NCBI GenBank assembly: GCA_036380875.1
Contig: DASVDX010000001.1
Span: forward strand, 1-64,000
DNA length: 64,000 bases
From: ZC4RG17 sp036380875
Lineage (GTDB): Bacteria > Actinomycetota > Acidimicrobiia > Spongiisociales > ZC4RG35
Reading direction: 5' to 3'
In this document: piece after piece, positions 1 to 8,286 of the stretch
Layout: every line of letters begins with the position of its first letter
Numbering within the stretch: the stretch's first letter is position 1
Notes under the pieces: model-generated
What the model was told of the DNA's origin: nothing
The model's database searches: none
The model's input: only the letters and a program-made list of their open reading frames with translations
Made by a program: the position numbers and the translations under genes

Positions 1-252
1 CGGCATTGCCGGTTCCCCGGCTGCCGCCGCCCCACCACCTGGTGCGACGCCCACCACATCCAAACCTGGTGGCAACACCACGGCCCCACCGACCTCGACA
101 ACCTGATCCTTCTCTGCCGCTACCACCACACCCTCATCCACCAGCAAGGATGGAAACTCCAAGGCACCGCCACCCACCCCCAATACACCCGACCCGACGG
201 CACCACCCTCCCCAACGCCCCACCACCCCGAAGTCCCCCCGCCCCTCCCGGG
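1..252 (+). pseudogene. 3' fragment of a DUF222/13E12-type HNH endonuclease
   Basis: Reading frame 1 from the window edge encodes the C-terminal HNH domain of the actinobacterial 13E12/DUF222 family. It shows CRFPGC, the DAHHI motif, DLDNLILLC and a YHHTLIHQQGW end with HH, N and H metal/catalytic positions, then a Pro-rich tail with RPDG. These proteins normally stop soon after this tail. Here no stop occurs: the frame runs on antisense through the neighbouring hydrolase gene until 1284. The real gene has therefore probably lost its 3' end, or a small frameshift hides its stop. The 5' part lies outside the window, so function cannot be judged. The 252 boundary is approximate. Confidence 0.6.
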
Positions 253-1176
253 CTAGCGGGCGGCAGTCAGATCTTGCTTCGCGTACCGGTCGAGGAAGGC
301 GATGATGCCGTCGATCGCTTGGACCTGGGTCGAATCCACCTCGTAGTCGCCGCTCGGCCCGCGGGACGGATAGATGTAGCCGTGGACCGGATGGTCCCAG
401 CTCACCCACTCCACTTCCTTCCCGGCCTCGGCGAGCAGTTCGTAGGTCGCTCGGAAGATGCCCTGCAGGTGGTCCGTGTCCCGGCCCATGACGAGTATCG
501 GTGTCTGGATCGTGGAGATGCGCTCCATGGCTTTGGCGAGGTCGATCCGAGCCATCACCCGCTCGAGGTCCGCCATCTGCATCCCCTCGATGTTGCGCAT
601 CCCGGTGTTCGGGTCCACGAAGGCAGTGTGGTCGGGTTGGAGCGCCAGGAATTCGTGGGATGCCGGCTCCGAAGCCACCGCCGCTCTCACGCCGTGGTAC
701 TCGGACGTGATCTTCAAGACCATCTCGCCGCCGTGGCTCATGCCGACGAGGAAGACGCGTTCCGGGTCGATCGCCGGGTGCTCCTTCAATTGCTCGACGA
801 TGGCGATCTCGTCCTCGTACTCCAGGGGCGAACGGTTGAACATGTCACGGCCCTGACGGATGTCACGGATGAGTCGTCCACCGTTTTCGTAGCCGAGTTC
901 GACCTCGGATCGATAACGGATCCACGCGCAGGCGTAGCCGGCGTCGAGCAGCCGCTCCATGATGTAGCCGCGGTTGGCGACGGCGTCGCGGATCCATGGC
1001 ATGCCCCCGCCGCCGTTGCCGGAGGCGAGGAGGACCAGAGGATGGGGGCCGCCTGCCTCGGGCAGGCGCAGCCCGATCGGCGCGTACAGGCCGTCCCATG
1101 TCATGAGGTACATGAGGTCGACGGGGATGTTGGATCCTTCGACGGGCTGGCGGATGACGACATGGTCAGGATCCAC
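253..1176 (-). CDS. alpha/beta hydrolase (dienelactone hydrolase/S9 type)
   Basis: This is a 307-aa cytoplasmic serine hydrolase of the alpha/beta fold. The nucleophile elbow GMSHG lies at residues 145-149 (Ser147), the acid is probably Asp233 or Asp235 in GRDTDH, and the His is His265 in the HPVHGYIYP stretch. SGNGGGG near residue 52 may form the oxyanion region. It resembles dienelactone-hydrolase and acyl-peptidase relatives, but the substrate cannot be told. It is the last gene of a leftward operon and its GTG start overlaps the end of the nitrile-hydratase-beta-like gene by 11 bp, so translation is likely coupled. In that context it might hydrolyse an amide or ester formed by the upstream enzyme; that is inference. 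Confidence 0.85.
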   Translation of the reverse strand: MDPDHVVIRQPVEGSNIPVDLMYLMTWDGLYAPIGLRLPEAGGPHPLVLLASGNGGGGMPWIRDAVANRGYIMERLLDAGYACAWIRYRSEVELGYENGGRLIRDIRQGRDMFNRSPLEYEDEIAIVEQLKEHPAIDPERVFLVGMSHGGEMVLKITSEYHGVRAAVASEPASHEFLALQPDHTAFVDPNTGMRNIEGMQMADLERVMARIDLAKAMERISTIQTPILVMGRDTDHLQGIFRATYELLAEAGKEVEWVSWDHPVHGYIYPSRGPSGDYEVDSTQVQAIDGIIAFLDRYAKQDLTAAR

Positions 1177-1465
1177 GGGTTTCTCCTCCCTCGTTCTCGG
1201 CCGGAGCCGGCTCCAACCACTCGTCGTGGATGTCGGCGACCACGGTGGCGGCGGGCTCGGCGCCTCCTACGTCGCCCAAGGTGAACTCCACCGAATAGAG
1301 AGGCGGATACACGTCCCGGTGATCGAGCGGGTTCTCGATGGTGCCGTGATAGGCGATGACGGTCCCGATCCGGCCCCTCGCATAAGGCGGCGTGCGCGGG
1401 TTGCCACCGGGGCACTCCTCCTTCACACGCACACGGTCGCCGACAGCGAAACGCACGGTGCTCAT
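1166..1465 (-). CDS. nitrile hydratase beta-like subunit, C-terminal half only
   Basis: This 99-aa protein matches only the SH3-like C-terminal domain of nitrile hydratase beta subunits: FAVGDRVRV, a TPPYARGRIGTV segment and the HRDVYPPLYSVEF region are recognisable. Ordinary beta subunits are about twice as long and carry an N-terminal helical half, which is not found nearby. A split arrangement is known from thiocyanate hydrolase, where the NHase beta halves are separate subunits. The ATG at 1463-1465 overlaps the alpha stop (ATGA), so the two chains are translationally coupled. The start was chosen for that overlap; a longer upstream frame exists but has no family similarity. It probably pairs with the alpha-like chain around the metal site. 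Confidence 0.82.
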   Translation of the reverse strand: MSTVRFAVGDRVRVKEECPGGNPRTPPYARGRIGTVIAYHGTIENPLDHRDVYPPLYSVEFTLGDVGGAEPAATVVADIHDEWLEPAPAENEGGETRGS

Positions 1466-2442
1466 GGCGGAGGGATCTCCATCGCCCCCACCAGACTCTC
1501 GGGGGTGACGAGATCGGCGAGCTCCTCCTCGCTCAGGTGTTCGGTGCCCTCCGGGCGGCGGGGAAGCACCATCCAGCGCACGTCCGACGTCGAGTCGTGT
1601 ACGACGATGCGGCGCTCGGGCGGGACGCGCCATCCGAACATCTCCTCGATCATCTTGCGCGGGTCGGAGATGATCCGCTGCTTGTACTCATCGGTGCGGT
1701 ACCACCACGGCGGGTCGCCGAGGAGGTCGTGGGGGTAACAGGAGCACAGAGTGCAGACGACGATGTTGTGGATGTCCTCGGTGTTCTCGGCCACCCCCAG
1801 CTTGCCCAGGCGCCCCGGCGGGATGTCGAGCTCCCGAACCGCCTCTCGCCCGGTCTCGATCAATCGGCGTTTGAAGTCGGGGTCCACCCATGCCCGGGCC
1901 ACGATGCGAGCGCCGTTGCGATATCCGATCGAGCTGAGCCGCTTGCGGTTCTCCTCCAGGGCCGCCTCCGTGACCTCGCCTCGCTCGACGAGGGCACGGG
2001 TGAAGGCGTCGATGAGGTGCCGGGTCTCGGCGATGGCGGTCTCGAGTTGGGCGATGCGGCTTTCGAGGTCGCCTTCGTAGGTACGGGAGGCCAGGCGGAA
2101 CTCGGGGTTGTAGTCGCCGCGCTCGCGGCGGTTGTCGTCGATCGGCACGTCGTGGTTCGCCAACCTGATTCCCGCCGTGACCGTGCCGATGGCACGGACC
2201 ATCTCGTCGAGCGAATCCTCGAGCGCCCGGATACGGGCTTCGAGATCGCCCGATGTCTCGACGGGGGAGGGAGGCCCGGCCTGCTCGTGCCCTGTGAACA
2301 GGTCCGACCACCCGATGATCCCCCGGCGCAGATAGAGCAACACCCGGGGCTCGATCCGCTTCCGGCGGAAGTACTCGTAGTCGGCGGCCACCGCCTCCAC
2401 GTGGCCCTCGAAGTCCTGCATGTGAGGATGGCCAGCACTCAT
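1462..2442 (-). CDS. nitrile hydratase/thiocyanate hydrolase alpha-like subunit with N-terminal extension
   Basis: The protein has 326 aa. Residues from about 140 to the end match the nitrile hydratase alpha fold, including RNGARIVARAWVDPDF, the metal site VVCTLCSCYP (Cys230, Cys233, Cys235) and VLPRRPEGTEHLSEEELA near the C-terminus. Thr in C-T-L-C-S-C is typical of cobalt-type enzymes and of thiocyanate hydrolase gamma; iron enzymes have Ser. Family alpha subunits are about 200 aa, so roughly 130 residues at the N-terminus are extra. They contain two related helical units beginning GDLEAR (residue 65) and GDLESR (residue 124). The ATG overlaps the preceding cupin stop. No cobalt-insertion activator is encoded nearby. 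Nitrile, thiocyanate or another substrate are all possible. Confidence 0.85.
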   Translation of the reverse strand: MSAGHPHMQDFEGHVEAVAADYEYFRRKRIEPRVLLYLRRGIIGWSDLFTGHEQAGPPSPVETSGDLEARIRALEDSLDEMVRAIGTVTAGIRLANHDVPIDDNRRERGDYNPEFRLASRTYEGDLESRIAQLETAIAETRHLIDAFTRALVERGEVTEAALEENRKRLSSIGYRNGARIVARAWVDPDFKRRLIETGREAVRELDIPPGRLGKLGVAENTEDIHNIVVCTLCSCYPHDLLGDPPWWYRTDEYKQRIISDPRKMIEEMFGWRVPPERRIVVHDSTSDVRWMVLPRRPEGTEHLSEEELADLVTPESLVGAMEIPPP

Positions 2443-2840
2443 CGTCCCTCCTCCAACTCCACGGGATCGGGGAGATTCACCACGATCCCTTCCTGCGTCG
2501 ACCGCGCCACCACCATGCGAACCGGTTCGTCTTCCGACAGGTTCATCTCCACATGACCCACGAAGGGCGGCACCCACACGAAGTCACCGGTCGTCGCGTC
2601 GTGGAACTCCTCGAGCCGGTCCCCCGTCAGAAAGCGCGCTCGGCCCGAAATGATGTAGATGGCGCTTTCGGACTCGCCGTGGTGGTGATAGGCCGACCGC
2701 ATCCCCGGGGCCAGTTCGACGTAGCCGACCCAGAGGACCTTCGAGCCGGTCGTCCGCTCCGAGATCGCCGCCTGACGCCACATGGCGCCGCTGGCGACGT
2801 CGTCCATGCGATCGGATGGTGTCACCACACGTAGCGTCAT
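2439..2840 (-). CDS. cupin-domain protein
   Basis: This 133-aa single-domain cupin has the HHHGESESAIYIISG motif (metal-ligand His and Glu candidates) followed by GDFVWVPPFVGH with the second-motif His. Such proteins bind a metal and act as small oxygenases, isomerases or sensors; no activity can be assigned. It is the first gene of the leftward operon leading into the nitrile-hydratase-like subunits and overlaps the next gene by 4 bp. Its start faces a second cupin gene at 2900 across a 59-bp divergent promoter that carries a CAAACGTTTG palindrome, so both cupins may be controlled together. Confidence 0.85.
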   Translation of the reverse strand: MTLRVVTPSDRMDDVASGAMWRQAAISERTTGSKVLWVGYVELAPGMRSAYHHHGESESAIYIISGRARFLTGDRLEEFHDATTGDFVWVPPFVGHVEMNLSEDEPVRMVVARSTQEGIVVNLPDPVELEEGR

Positions 2841-2866
2841 GATGAGATTGCACGCTACTCATCCGG

Positions 2867-2878
2867 ACAAACGTTTGC
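2867..2878. promoter_or_regulatory. LacI-type operator candidate (ACAAACGTTTGC)
   Basis: A 10-bp perfect palindrome CAAACGTTTG (2868-2877) with a central CG sits between two divergent cupin genes. It matches the ACAA-N-CG-N-TTGT pattern repeated in front of at least seven other transcription units in this window. Confidence 0.65.
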
Positions 2879-2899
2879 CCGCCGAAGTACGATCCTTCC

Positions 2900-3295
2900 A
2901 TGGCGATCCATCGAAAAGGGGGCGAACTGCCCCGGTTGCACTCGACCCGCGACACGCGCGGCCGCATCGATCTGGTCACCGAGGAGACCTTCGGCGTCAC
3001 CGACATGAAGGCGGACCGGATCACCTATCACCCGGGCGACACCTCGGCCGCTCACCGTCATCCCGACTGCAAGCACTTCTTCTTCGTCCTGGAAGGCGAG
3101 GGCATCCTCCACGCCGACGACGAAGAACTGAAGCTCGGAGCGGGGGATGTCGTGATGCTGCTCGAGAACGAAGTCCACTGGTTCGAGAACCGGTCCAACG
3201 AGAACTTCGAGTTCATCGAGTTGTGGGTGCCGGCTCCTCCGACCCCGACCGTGTGGGTGAGCAACGATCGCTGCACATGGGCTCCCAACGAGTGA
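2900..3295 (+). CDS. cupin-domain protein
   Basis: This 131-aa cupin has motif 1 as HRHPDCKHFFFVLEGEG and motif 2 as GDVVMLLENEVHWFEN, keeping the usual His metal ligands. It is not a close copy of the neighbouring cupin at 2439-2840. It starts a rightward pair with the molybdopterin reductase 10 bp downstream and is transcribed divergently from the other cupin across a promoter containing a LacI-type palindrome. No clear Shine-Dalgarno sequence precedes the ATG. The activity is unknown; cupins in such clusters are often ring-cleavage accessory enzymes or ligand-binding proteins, but nothing here decides that. Confidence 0.84.
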   Translation: MAIHRKGGELPRLHSTRDTRGRIDLVTEETFGVTDMKADRITYHPGDTSAAHRHPDCKHFFFVLEGEGILHADDEELKLGAGDVVMLLENEVHWFENRSNENFEFIELWVPAPPTPTVWVSNDRCTWAPNE

Positions 3296-3305
3296 GCCGA
3301 CGAGC

Positions 3306-5591
3306 GTGAGAGTCGGCCGATCGGTGACCGTCACCCACTTCGGCGCCTTCGAAGTGGAGAGTGACGGGCAGCGAGTCCTGGCCGTACATCCGTTTCCCGA
3401 AGACCCGCGCCCCTCACCGATCGGGCAATCGCTCGAAGCGGTCACCGAGAATCGCGTGATGCGACCTGCCGTGCGCCGCAGCTGGCTCGAAGGGGGCCCC
3501 GGCTCGAAGCCGGAGTTGCGGGGAGAAGACGAGTTCGTCGAGGTGTCTTGGGATTTCGCCCTCGACCTCGTCGCCGGCGAAATCGAACGCGTGCGCACGG
3601 ATCACGGCAACCAAGCCATCTTCGGGGGCTCCTATGGGTGGGGGAGTGCCGGGCGATTCCACCACGCCCAGAGCCAGATCTATCGGTTCATGGCGACCAT
3701 CGGCGGTCACACGACCAAGGTGGGCACCTACAGCACGGCCGCCGCATCCGTGATCGTCCCGCGGGTCGTCGGTGAGGAGTTCCGTGCACTGCAGGCCCAG
3801 TACACGTCGTGGCCGGTGATCGCAGAGCACACCGACCTGATAGTCGCCTTCGGCGGTATCCCCGTGAAGAACTCGCAGGCCCAGCACGGCGGCCAAGGCC
3901 GCCACACGCTCACTCACTGGCTGGAAGCCGCCGCCGCCCGCGGGACGAGATTCGTGAACCTGTCTCCCCTCGCCACCGACCTCACAGCACCCGGCGCCGA
4001 ATGGTGGCCGCTGCGTCCGGGCAGCGACGTCGCCCTGATCCTCGCTCTGCTCCATACCCTCGTCGAAGAGGATCTGGCGAACGAGGAGTTTCTCGAACGG
4101 TACTGCGTCGGCTGGGACCGACTGTCGGCCTACGTGACGGGCCAGACCGACGGAATCGCCAAGAGCCCCGAATGGGCCGAGTCGCGCTCGGAGATCGAGG
4201 CATCACGGATCCGTTCCCTGGCCCGTGACATGGCTGCCAGCCGCACTCTGGTGACGGGTTCGTGGTCACTCCAACGCGCCGAACACGGGGAGCAGCCGTA
4301 TTGGAGCATCATCGCTCTAGCCGCCGCGCTGGGCCAGATCGGTCTTCCGGGCGGCGGGTTCGGACTCGGCTACGGTGCCATCGGCAGCATCGGCAACGGG
4401 GTCAAGCGCCTGCCCCTCCCCGCTCTGCCCATTCCCCCGAACCCGATCGACTCGTTCATCCCTGTCGCCCGGATCGCCGACATGCTCCTCCAACCCGGCG
4501 AGCCCTTCCATTTCGACGGCGGCGTGTACCGCTATCCCGACATCCGGCTCGTGTACTGGGCAGGCGGCAACCCGTTCCATCACCACCAGGACCTCAACCG
4601 GTTGCGCCGGGCGTGGCAACGACCCGAGACGATCGTCTTCCACGAGCCGTTCTGGACGCCCGCGGCCAAGAGGGCCGACATCGTCCTGCCGACCACCACC
4701 GCACTGGAACGAGAGGACATCGGCGGGGCGCCGACGGACGACTACATCTTCGCCATGCCTGCCGTGATCGAACCCGTGGGTGAGTCGCGCAACGACTACG
4801 GCATCTTCGCCGCTTTGGCCGAGCGGCTCGGCGCGGGCGAAGCATTCACCGAGGGACGCACCTCCACGGAGTGGGTCCGGCATCTATACGACACGTTCCG
4901 GCGTCAGAACCCCGAGTACCCGCCCTACGACGAGTTCCGCAAGATCGGGTACCTGCGTCATGAGGAGAGATACCCCGGGGAGGGCCACCGCGTTCTCTTC
5001 GAAGACTTCCGCCGCGACCCGGACACGCATCCTCTCAAGACACCGTCCGGACGTATCGAGTTGTTCTCGGAGACGATCGCCGGTTTCGGGCTCTCGGACT
5101 GTCTCGGTCATCCCGCATGGTTCGAGCCGAGCGAATGGCTGGGAAGCTCGACCGAGTATCCGCTCCACCTCGTCTCCAATCAGCCGGCTCATCGGCTGCA
5201 CTCCCAGCTCGATCATGGTCGGACGAGTCAGAAAGCGAAGGTCGCGGGCAGGGAGCCGATCCTCATCCATCCCGCCGACGCGGCGGCCCGGGGAATCCGT
5301 GAGGGAGACGTAGTGCGGGTCTTCAACTCCCGGGGTGCGTGTTACGCCGGAGCGGCGATCTCGGATGCGATCCGTCCGGGTGTCGTCCAACTCTCCACCG
5401 GCGCCTGGTACGACCCTTTGCCCGACGGGACCTGCGTCCACGGTAATCCCAATGTGCTGACCCGAGACGTGGGCACCTCCGGGTTGGCTCAAGGCCCGAG
5501 CGCGCACACCTGTATGGTCGAAGTGGAGAAGGCGGAGGACGCTCCTCCCGTCCAGGCGTTTCGTCTCCCCGTGATCGTTTCGGCCGTTTGA
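3306..5591 (+). CDS. molybdopterin (bis-MGD) S/N-oxide reductase, BisC/TorA/DMSO reductase family
   Basis: This 761-aa enzyme of the Ser-ligated DMSO reductase family reduces S- or N-oxides such as biotin sulfoxide, DMSO or TMAO. The N-terminus lacks a Cys-rich Fe-S motif. The segment GGSYGWGSAGRFHHAQ contains the expected Mo-ligand Ser (about residue 114), and the C-terminal MGD-binding domain has the LVSNQPAHRLHSQLDHG signature. No Tat signal is visible, so it should be cytoplasmic, like BisC. It follows a cupin gene by 10 bp and converges on the cyclodeaminase-like gene with 3 bp between stops. The GTG at 3306 is taken as start; an in-frame GTG at 3324 is an alternative. The substrate is open. 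Confidence 0.88.
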   Translation: MRVGRSVTVTHFGAFEVESDGQRVLAVHPFPEDPRPSPIGQSLEAVTENRVMRPAVRRSWLEGGPGSKPELRGEDEFVEVSWDFALDLVAGEIERVRTDHGNQAIFGGSYGWGSAGRFHHAQSQIYRFMATIGGHTTKVGTYSTAAASVIVPRVVGEEFRALQAQYTSWPVIAEHTDLIVAFGGIPVKNSQAQHGGQGRHTLTHWLEAAAARGTRFVNLSPLATDLTAPGAEWWPLRPGSDVALILALLHTLVEEDLANEEFLERYCVGWDRLSAYVTGQTDGIAKSPEWAESRSEIEASRIRSLARDMAASRTLVTGSWSLQRAEHGEQPYWSIIALAAALGQIGLPGGGFGLGYGAIGSIGNGVKRLPLPALPIPPNPIDSFIPVARIADMLLQPGEPFHFDGGVYRYPDIRLVYWAGGNPFHHHQDLNRLRRAWQRPETIVFHEPFWTPAAKRADIVLPTTTALEREDIGGAPTDDYIFAMPAVIEPVGESRNDYGIFAALAERLGAGEAFTEGRTSTEWVRHLYDTFRRQNPEYPPYDEFRKIGYLRHEERYPGEGHRVLFEDFRRDPDTHPLKTPSGRIELFSETIAGFGLSDCLGHPAWFEPSEWLGSSTEYPLHLVSNQPAHRLHSQLDHGRTSQKAKVAGREPILIHPADAAARGIREGDVVRVFNSRGACYAGAAISDAIRPGVVQLSTGAWYDPLPDGTCVHGNPNVLTRDVGTSGLAQGPSAHTCMVEVEKAEDAPPVQAFRLPVIVSAV

Positions 5592-5594
5592 TCC

Positions 5595-6572
5595 TCAGCC
5601 GGAGCCGAGCGGTTTCACCGAGATGAAAGAGTCGATCTCCGTGCCGACGCTCATTTCCTCGGCGGCGTCGAGGAGGCGGGCGGCGACCGCCAGATCCTGG
5701 AGTCCCGTCCCGACCGACTTGAACAGCGTCGCCTCGGTGTCAGCCGATCGGCCGCTCACCCCTCCGGATACGACGCCTGCGAGATCGTGGGCCGTGGCCG
5801 GATCGAACCCGGCCTGGACCGCTGCATGGGCATCACCGGCCTCGTCCATCACCAGCTTCACCGAGTCGCAGACCACCCGATCGAAGGCGAAGAACGCCTC
5901 CGTCGAGACCTCCGATCGGTCACGGCTCGCGGGCCCCACCGAGTTGACATGCCGCCCGGGAACGACGTGGGCGCTTTCGAGCAAGGGAGAGGAGGCCTTG
6001 GTGGCGAGGGTCACCAACTGGGCGCCGTCGAGCGCCTCATCGAGGGACTCCACCGCCACGAGACGCGACGAAAGACGGGAGCTCATCTCCTCGACGAATC
6101 GGGCCCGGTTGTCTGGCGTCCGGGCGTAGACCCTCAGCTCCCGGGCGGGCCGGACGAGGTCGAGGAGCAATGCCTGGCCGCGAGCCACCGGACCTGTGCC
6201 CACGAGCGCCGCCACTTCGACCACCTCCGGCGCCATCCGTTCCGTGGCAACGGCACTGACCGCACCAGTGCGCAGGTTGGTCACGGCCAGGCCGTCGACG
6301 ATCCCCGAGAGCTCACCTGTCTCCAGGTCGTGGACGTAGATCGCGTATCTCATTCCCACGCCGTCGGTGCGGTGGATGGTCTTGAAGCCGAAGACACCGC
6401 CGGGGCGCATGAAGGCGGGGAGGGCACGCAGCCAGCCCTTCGGATGCCGGAGGTCGATCCGCCCGTATCCGAGTTCCTCCTCCGAATACGAGAACAGCTC
6501 GCGCATGGCGTCCAGTGCAAGCGACGGTGTGAGCAACTCCTCTACGGTGCTCGAATCCAGGACCCTCGGCAT
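5595..6572 (-). CDS. ornithine cyclodeaminase/mu-crystallin family protein
   Basis: This 325-aa NAD(P)-binding protein has the family hallmarks: GFKT near the N-terminus, NLRTGAVSAVAT, the Rossmann motif GTGPVARG and the C-terminal LFKSVGTGLQDLA segment, whose Asp is the catalytic acid in ornithine cyclodeaminase. Members are ornithine or alanine-type deaminating dehydrogenases or ketimine reductases. It follows the DHDPS-like gene with 1 bp between them and probably forms an operon with it and the upstream GntR gene. The cluster would suit handling of an amino-acid or imino-acid fragment. The exact substrate is unknown. Confidence 0.87.
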   Translation of the reverse strand: MPRVLDSSTVEELLTPSLALDAMRELFSYSEEELGYGRIDLRHPKGWLRALPAFMRPGGVFGFKTIHRTDGVGMRYAIYVHDLETGELSGIVDGLAVTNLRTGAVSAVATERMAPEVVEVAALVGTGPVARGQALLLDLVRPARELRVYARTPDNRARFVEEMSSRLSSRLVAVESLDEALDGAQLVTLATKASSPLLESAHVVPGRHVNSVGPASRDRSEVSTEAFFAFDRVVCDSVKLVMDEAGDAHAAVQAGFDPATAHDLAGVVSGGVSGRSADTEATLFKSVGTGLQDLAVAARLLDAAEEMSVGTEIDSFISVKPLGSG

Positions 6573-6573
6573 G

Positions 6574-7587
6574 TCAGGCAGGGTTCCGGCCGACGAAGAA
6601 GTCGGCGAAAGGTCGGTCGGCGACGGGCAACCCAGCCTTGCGCAGGCCTTCCACGGAGGTGTGCATCAACGAGTCCGACAACTTCATCGCCGGCTGGCGC
6701 AACGGGCCGCCGTTGTAACCGTTGAGCCACGCCTGGAACTTCCACAGGTAACGGTGGACGAGGTTGGCGCCCCCGGTGTTCATCGTGGCGGCCCGAGCCG
6801 ATCGCGCCGGCTGCACCTTCCAGTACAGGTCCATCGCCTCTTCGGTCTTGCCGGATCGGAGCAGGTCGAGCAGGCGGGGGACGTAGTCGCCGTAGTACTC
6901 GTAGTTGCTCGTCCCCATCCACTGCATACCGAACTGCTCGACCCACATCGGAGCGTTGAACTCCATCGGGTCCGACACCAGGACATCCGCATCGGCGAGC
7001 GCCCGGAAGCACTCCCACGTCGCGGCGGGCTGATGGCGGCCGACTTCGTACTTGACGGCGACGACCGTCTCCAGCTCCACCACGCGCCGCAGCGCCTCGA
7101 GAGGGAATCCCCGCGGGTCCAGTCGGCGGAGATTCGAGTGCTCGACGACGAAGAGCACGACGGCGAGATCGGTCGACGAGCAGACATGCTCCGTGTAGGC
7201 GATGACGCCGTCACTCGACGCCGGATAGAACGAGTTGGGGTGGCCGAGGAGCATGGCGTCGACCCCGATGGCTCTGGCGGTGTTGGCCATCTCGATGATC
7301 TGCTCGGGCGTGTCGAAGACTCCCTGGAGCAGAAAGCGATGGCGTCCTCTCGCTTCGTCGACTGCGATCTCCATGAACTGGATCATCTCGTCGTTCGTTG
7401 TGCCGGCCTCGGAAACGAGGAGTGCTCCCCAGAAGCCGAGTTCGATGTTGCGACGGACGTCGTGGCGGATCGCTGCTTCGTTCAGGCCTCGCAGGTCGGA
7501 GGTGTAGGAGGGGATGATCACGTTGCAGGCGCCGTGGAAGGTCTCCCGCGCCCATTCCTTGGCGTCGGCGCGTCCGTATGGCAGCAT
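6574..7587 (-). CDS. dihydrodipicolinate synthase (DapA) superfamily aldolase/lyase
   Basis: This 337-aa TIM-barrel protein of the DapA/NAL superfamily keeps the Schiff-base lysine in VVAVKYEVG and the N-terminal GFWGALLVSEAGTTNDE substrate-carboxylate region. The YN..TG tyrosine segment of true DapA is replaced by FVVEHSNLRR, so lysine biosynthesis is unlikely; a catabolic 2-keto-acid aldolase or hydratase is more plausible. The gene lies 24 bp after a GntR gene and 1 bp before the cyclodeaminase-like gene, in the same direction. A TGTATACA palindrome lies 8 bp upstream of its ATG, suggesting control by a FadR-type repressor. Confidence 0.85.
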   Translation of the reverse strand: MLPYGRADAKEWARETFHGACNVIIPSYTSDLRGLNEAAIRHDVRRNIELGFWGALLVSEAGTTNDEMIQFMEIAVDEARGRHRFLLQGVFDTPEQIIEMANTARAIGVDAMLLGHPNSFYPASSDGVIAYTEHVCSSTDLAVVLFVVEHSNLRRLDPRGFPLEALRRVVELETVVAVKYEVGRHQPAATWECFRALADADVLVSDPMEFNAPMWVEQFGMQWMGTSNYEYYGDYVPRLLDLLRSGKTEEAMDLYWKVQPARSARAATMNTGGANLVHRYLWKFQAWLNGYNGGPLRQPAMKLSDSLMHTSVEGLRKAGLPVADRPFADFFVGRNPA

Positions 7588-7595
7588 CGGCCGAG

Positions 7596-7603
7596 TGTAT
7601 ACA
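7596..7603. promoter_or_regulatory. TGTATACA palindrome, FadR/GntR-type operator candidate
   Basis: A perfect 8-bp palindrome lies between the end of a GntR gene and the start of the DHDPS-like gene. It fits the GT-N3-AC core common in FCD-GntR operators. The same octamer occurs in two other intergenic spots (22915 and 46728). Confidence 0.5.
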
Positions 7604-7611
7604 GTTGCGAG

Positions 7612-8247
7612 TCAGCGGAGGAGGGCGGCGAGTGCTCTTCCCGTGTGGCGGATGTGCTGCCTCAACTCCTTCTCGGCTTCTCGGGCATCGCCTCTCACCA
7701 GTGCCTCGAGGATGGCGCGATGCTCGGCGACGGCGCTCGCATGGCGATCCTCCATCCGGGATGCGGCGTCGAGATATCGATGGATTCGCCGGCGTACGTC
7801 TCCGACCAGCTCGGCGATCGGCGTGTCACCCCCCGAGAGCCGTCGATGCAGCTCCCAGTCGCTACGCAACCACAGTTCGGGATCCTCCTGGTTCGCCAAG
7901 CCCTCGTTCAGGCGGAGGAGGTCGTCGAGTTCTGACCTGGGAAGACGTACGCCGTGCTTGCGGAGCGCACGGCATTCCAACAAGATCCGGATCTCGATGA
8001 GCTCTTCCAACTCTTCGGGGCCCAGGGAGGCGACGCGGTGCCCGCGGTACGCTTCGAAGACGAGGAGCCTCTCGGCCTGGAGGCGTTGGAGGGCTTCCCT
8101 CACCGGGATTCGGCTCACCCCGAACTTCTTGGCGAGAGCGACATGGTTGAGGGTTTCGCCTTCGGCGATCTCGCCGCGGAGGATGGCGTCTCGGATCGAG
8201 TGGTACACACGATCCGCTTGTGTCCTCCGCTCGGGTGGGTTGGTCAT
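7612..8247 (-). CDS. GntR family transcriptional regulator, FCD domain
   Basis: This 211-aa regulator has an N-terminal winged helix (RDAILRGEIAEGETLNH, then VSRIPVREALQRLQAE) and a C-terminal all-helical FCD domain with the typical HR.....L.....H pattern. FCD-GntR proteins repress catabolic operons and bind small carboxylic acids, often with a metal. The ATG at 8247 was chosen because CGGAGATATCG precedes it and the winged-helix domain begins shortly after; a much longer upstream frame exists but is non-homologous. It probably heads the transcript with the DHDPS-like and cyclodeaminase-like genes and is divergent from the M24-fold gene at 8287. Confidence 0.88.
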   Translation of the reverse strand: MTNPPERRTQADRVYHSIRDAILRGEIAEGETLNHVALAKKFGVSRIPVREALQRLQAERLLVFEAYRGHRVASLGPEELEELIEIRILLECRALRKHGVRLPRSELDDLLRLNEGLANQEDPELWLRSDWELHRRLSGGDTPIAELVGDVRRRIHRYLDAASRMEDRHASAVAEHRAILEALVRGDAREAEKELRQHIRHTGRALAALLR

Positions 8248-8286
8248 CGATATCTCCGCTGTCCACGTTAGACCCGGGAGACGACG

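Noticed and set aside
1..252. HNH region as part of an intron or mobile element
   Set aside because: No intron ends, inverted repeats or transposase are visible; the family is a common chromosomal repeat in actinobacteria.
274..1284. Long rightward open frame opposite the alpha/beta hydrolase
   Set aside because: After about position 250 it is antisense to a recognisable hydrolase and lacks any family motif; open antisense frames are common at this GC content.
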